From assembly GCA_947446835.1 (NCBI GenBank), contig CANFHS010000170.1, positions 1 to 5,077 of the forward strand: a DNA stretch of 5,077 nt, in the 5' to 3' direction. This document shows positions 4,791 to 5,077 of this stretch, one piece after another (position 1 is the stretch's first letter; each line of letters starts with the position of its first letter). The stretch is from Bacteriovoracaceae bacterium. Its GTDB lineage: Bacteria; Bdellovibrionota; UBA1018. The translations under genes were made by a program, and so were the position numbers. Under the pieces are notes generated by a model. It was not told the DNA's origin and did no database searches. It saw nothing but the letters and a program-made list of their open reading frames with translations.

Positions 4791-5077
4791 GCCAAGTGCG
4801 CGGCCAGAATTCCTGCCGCCACCGAAACATTGAGGGAGGTCACCCCTCGGCCCCTGGGATCGATCCGGCAAAGCAGGTCGCAGGTGTCCTCGGTCAGGCG
4901 CCGGATGCCCTTTTCCTCGTTCCCCAGGACCACCAGCCACGGCCGATCCCGCTCGATCTTGTCCAAGGTGTCGTGGGCGTGCTCGGAAGTACCGAGAATC
5001 CAAAGGCCTTCTTCCTTGGCGATTTCGAAGGCCCGCTGCAGGTTGACCTGCAGGGCGTAGGGCACATGTTCCACCCC
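4787..5077 (-). CDS. rlmB: TrmH/SPOUT-family 23S rRNA 2'-O-methyltransferase, C-terminal part (cut by window edge)
   Basis: RlmB-type enzymes use S-adenosylmethionine to methylate the ribose of a P-loop guanosine in 23S rRNA (Gm2251 in E. coli). The last 96 residues are visible, and the 5' part lies beyond the edge. The three SPOUT knot motifs are recognisable in order. GVEHVPYALQVNLQRAFE is the region where RlmB proteins have VEHVPV..V.NL. WLVVLGNEEKGIRRL carries the GxExxG motif that binds the cofactor. SLNVSVAAGILAAH is the final motif with the conserved S-L-N-V-S. Other TrmH-family members share these motifs; the EHVP..NL segment favours RlmB. A GTG at 5074 is in frame but is internal to the conserved domain, so it is not the start. 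The stop at 4789-4787 overlaps the putative promoter of the tRNA-tuf operon. Confidence 0.85.
   Translation of the reverse strand, partial: GVEHVPYALQVNLQRAFEIAKEEGLWILGTSEHAHDTLDKIERDRPWLVVLGNEEKGIRRLTEDTCDLLCRIDPRGRGVTSLNVSVAAGILAAHLA

Overview
This window is a bacterial housekeeping locus read entirely on the minus strand. In transcription order, from high to low coordinates, it runs: 3' end of an rlmB-type 23S rRNA 2'-O-methyltransferase gene, tRNA-Thr(UGU), tRNA-Tyr(GUA), tRNA-Gly(UCC), tRNA-Thr(GGU), tuf (EF-Tu), rpmG (L33), tRNA-Trp(CCA), secE, nusG, rplK (L11), rplA (L1), and the start of rplJ (L10), which runs off the low-coordinate edge. No coding region on the plus strand is credible.

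The gene order and the protein types suggest a Gram-negative bacterium of moderately high GC. The four tRNAs ahead of tuf have the same order and anticodons as the E. coli thrU-tyrU-glyT-thrT-tufB operon. SecE is the long, three-membrane-segment form found in many proteobacteria. The fusion of tuf, rpmG, tRNA-Trp, secE, nusG and rplKA into one run resembles 'deltaproteobacterial' lineages (Myxococcota, Bdellovibrionota, Desulfobacterota and relatives). This is a low to moderate confidence guess from memory of families and synteny; no search was done.

Layout. 4787-5077: end of rlmB. 4697-4786: leader with a probable promoter, whose TTGACA overlaps the rlmB stop codon and which has a GCGCCC discriminator-like block, plus a hairpin abutting the first tRNA. 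4137-4696: four tRNAs, all with encoded CCA, with a 142-nt spacer between Gly and Thr(GGU). 2880-4070: tuf. 2811-2845: a 15-bp perfect hairpin that looks like a tuf terminator or attenuator. 2626-2775: rpmG, too short to be noticed by length-based gene calling. 2536-2611: tRNA-Trp set between two protein genes. 1-2493: secE, nusG, rplK, rplA and rplJ, closely packed with 15 to 58 nt gaps.

The genes work together in translation and its coupling to transcription and export. The products are elongation factor Tu with tRNAs it delivers, large-subunit stalk-base proteins L1, L10 and L11, L33, an rRNA modification enzyme, the NusG transcription factor and the SecE translocon subunit. I see no novel system. 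The observations worth a second look are regulatory: RNA hairpins at tuf/rpmG, rplK and rplK/rplA, the absence of room for the usual L10 leader, and the promoter geometry.
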